From contig NZ_QICQ01000020.1 of the NCBI RefSeq assembly GCF_003201195.1, positions 1 to 52,214 of the forward strand: 52,214 bases of DNA. The letters are read 5' to 3'. This DNA is from Nitrosomonas eutropha (lineage in GTDB: Bacteria > Pseudomonadota > Gammaproteobacteria > Burkholderiales > Nitrosomonadaceae). The position numbers and the translations under genes are program-made. The notes below the pieces were generated by a model. It saw only the letters and a list, made by a program, of their open reading frames with translations. It did no database searches and was not told the origin of the DNA. Of the stretch, positions 52,121 through 52,214 are shown one piece after another (the stretch's first letter is position 1; every line of letters starts with the position of its first letter).

Positions 52121-52214
52121 TGAACCGCCCCGGGTTTTGAGGAGGCTCCACTATCTGAGAAGATGGAGCCATGAACAAATCAAATAAATATTCCCCCGAA
52201 GTAAGAGCGCGCGC
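52121..52214 (+). mobile_element. IS3-family element, left end (runs off window)
   Basis: The left end TGAACCGCCCCGGGTTTTGA is a familiar IS3-type terminal repeat. It is followed by a short leader and the transposase OrfA start. The element sits in the third attC, in the same direction as the cassettes. Confidence 0.75.
52172..52214 (+). CDS. IS3-family transposase OrfA, first codons
   Basis: ATG 52172 follows GATGGAG. The visible residues, MNKSNKYSPEVRAR, are the usual start of OrfA of one IS3 subgroup (an HTH protein that binds IS ends). The rest is outside the window. Confidence 0.7.

Noticed and set aside
1..52214. CRISPR arrays, rRNA, tRNA and riboswitches
   Set aside because: I read for regular direct repeats and for tRNA-like or rRNA-like sequence and saw none. 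A covariance-model scan could still find small RNAs.

Overview
The window reads as chromosome from an ammonia-oxidising betaproteobacterium, most likely Nitrosomonas. The basis is a P460-family c-type cytochrome, a di-haem peroxidase-type cytochrome, a chromosomal integron and many IS relics in an otherwise betaproteobacterial gene set. The genus is inferred from gene content and remembered family sequences; no database was searched. I saw no rRNA, tRNA or CRISPR.

Layout. 1-900 is an IS graveyard (IS3 and IS110 pieces). 1112-3764 holds a di-haem cytochrome, a 16-cysteine copper-binding protein and a KGG stress protein, with two strong hairpin terminators. 3969-4373 holds a decayed toxin-antitoxin pair and a MITE-like inverted repeat. 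4905-9119 is a compact potABCD polyamine uptake operon followed by a 2Fe-2S ferredoxin. 9335-14158 is an AT-rich island with a three-gene restriction-modification-like system: a methylase-like subunit without a catalytic motif, an N6-adenine methylase, and a GIY-YIG/SF2 helicase fusion. A tail of a truncated upstream gene precedes it. 14220-21407 carries, on the minus strand, hrpA, a hotdog thioesterase, DAHP synthase and a membrane-anchored MutS-family ATPase. 21555-26372 is a DUF2062 protein and a four-gene efflux-type ABC system. The P460-family cytochrome follows.

27502-30099 is an alkylation-damage cluster: an AraC-methyltransferase fusion, a 2OG-Fe(II) oxygenase, a stand-alone Ada zinc domain and AlkB. 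The Ada protein is thus split. 30229-33820 is a patchwork of a foreign-looking DUF938/glutaredoxin pair, a damaged IS5-family element, a GST gene and two more transposase relics. One relic abuts the 5' end of recC. recC-recB-recD (33857-43128), apeB, vapBC, a two-component system with PepSY and His-rich exported proteins, and a DUF924 gene follow.

The last 3.2 kb is a mobile integron: intI on the minus strand, an attI region with a perfect 24-bp palindrome, then three plus-strand cassettes. These encode a DUF4145 (HEPN-like) protein, an unknown protein and a CC0125-type lipoprotein. In all three cassettes the first six bases complement the 5' core of the cassette's own attC, so the boundaries are firm. 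An IS3-family element cuts the third attC at the window edge. The integron and the restriction island are the parts that look most like accessory or defence functions.
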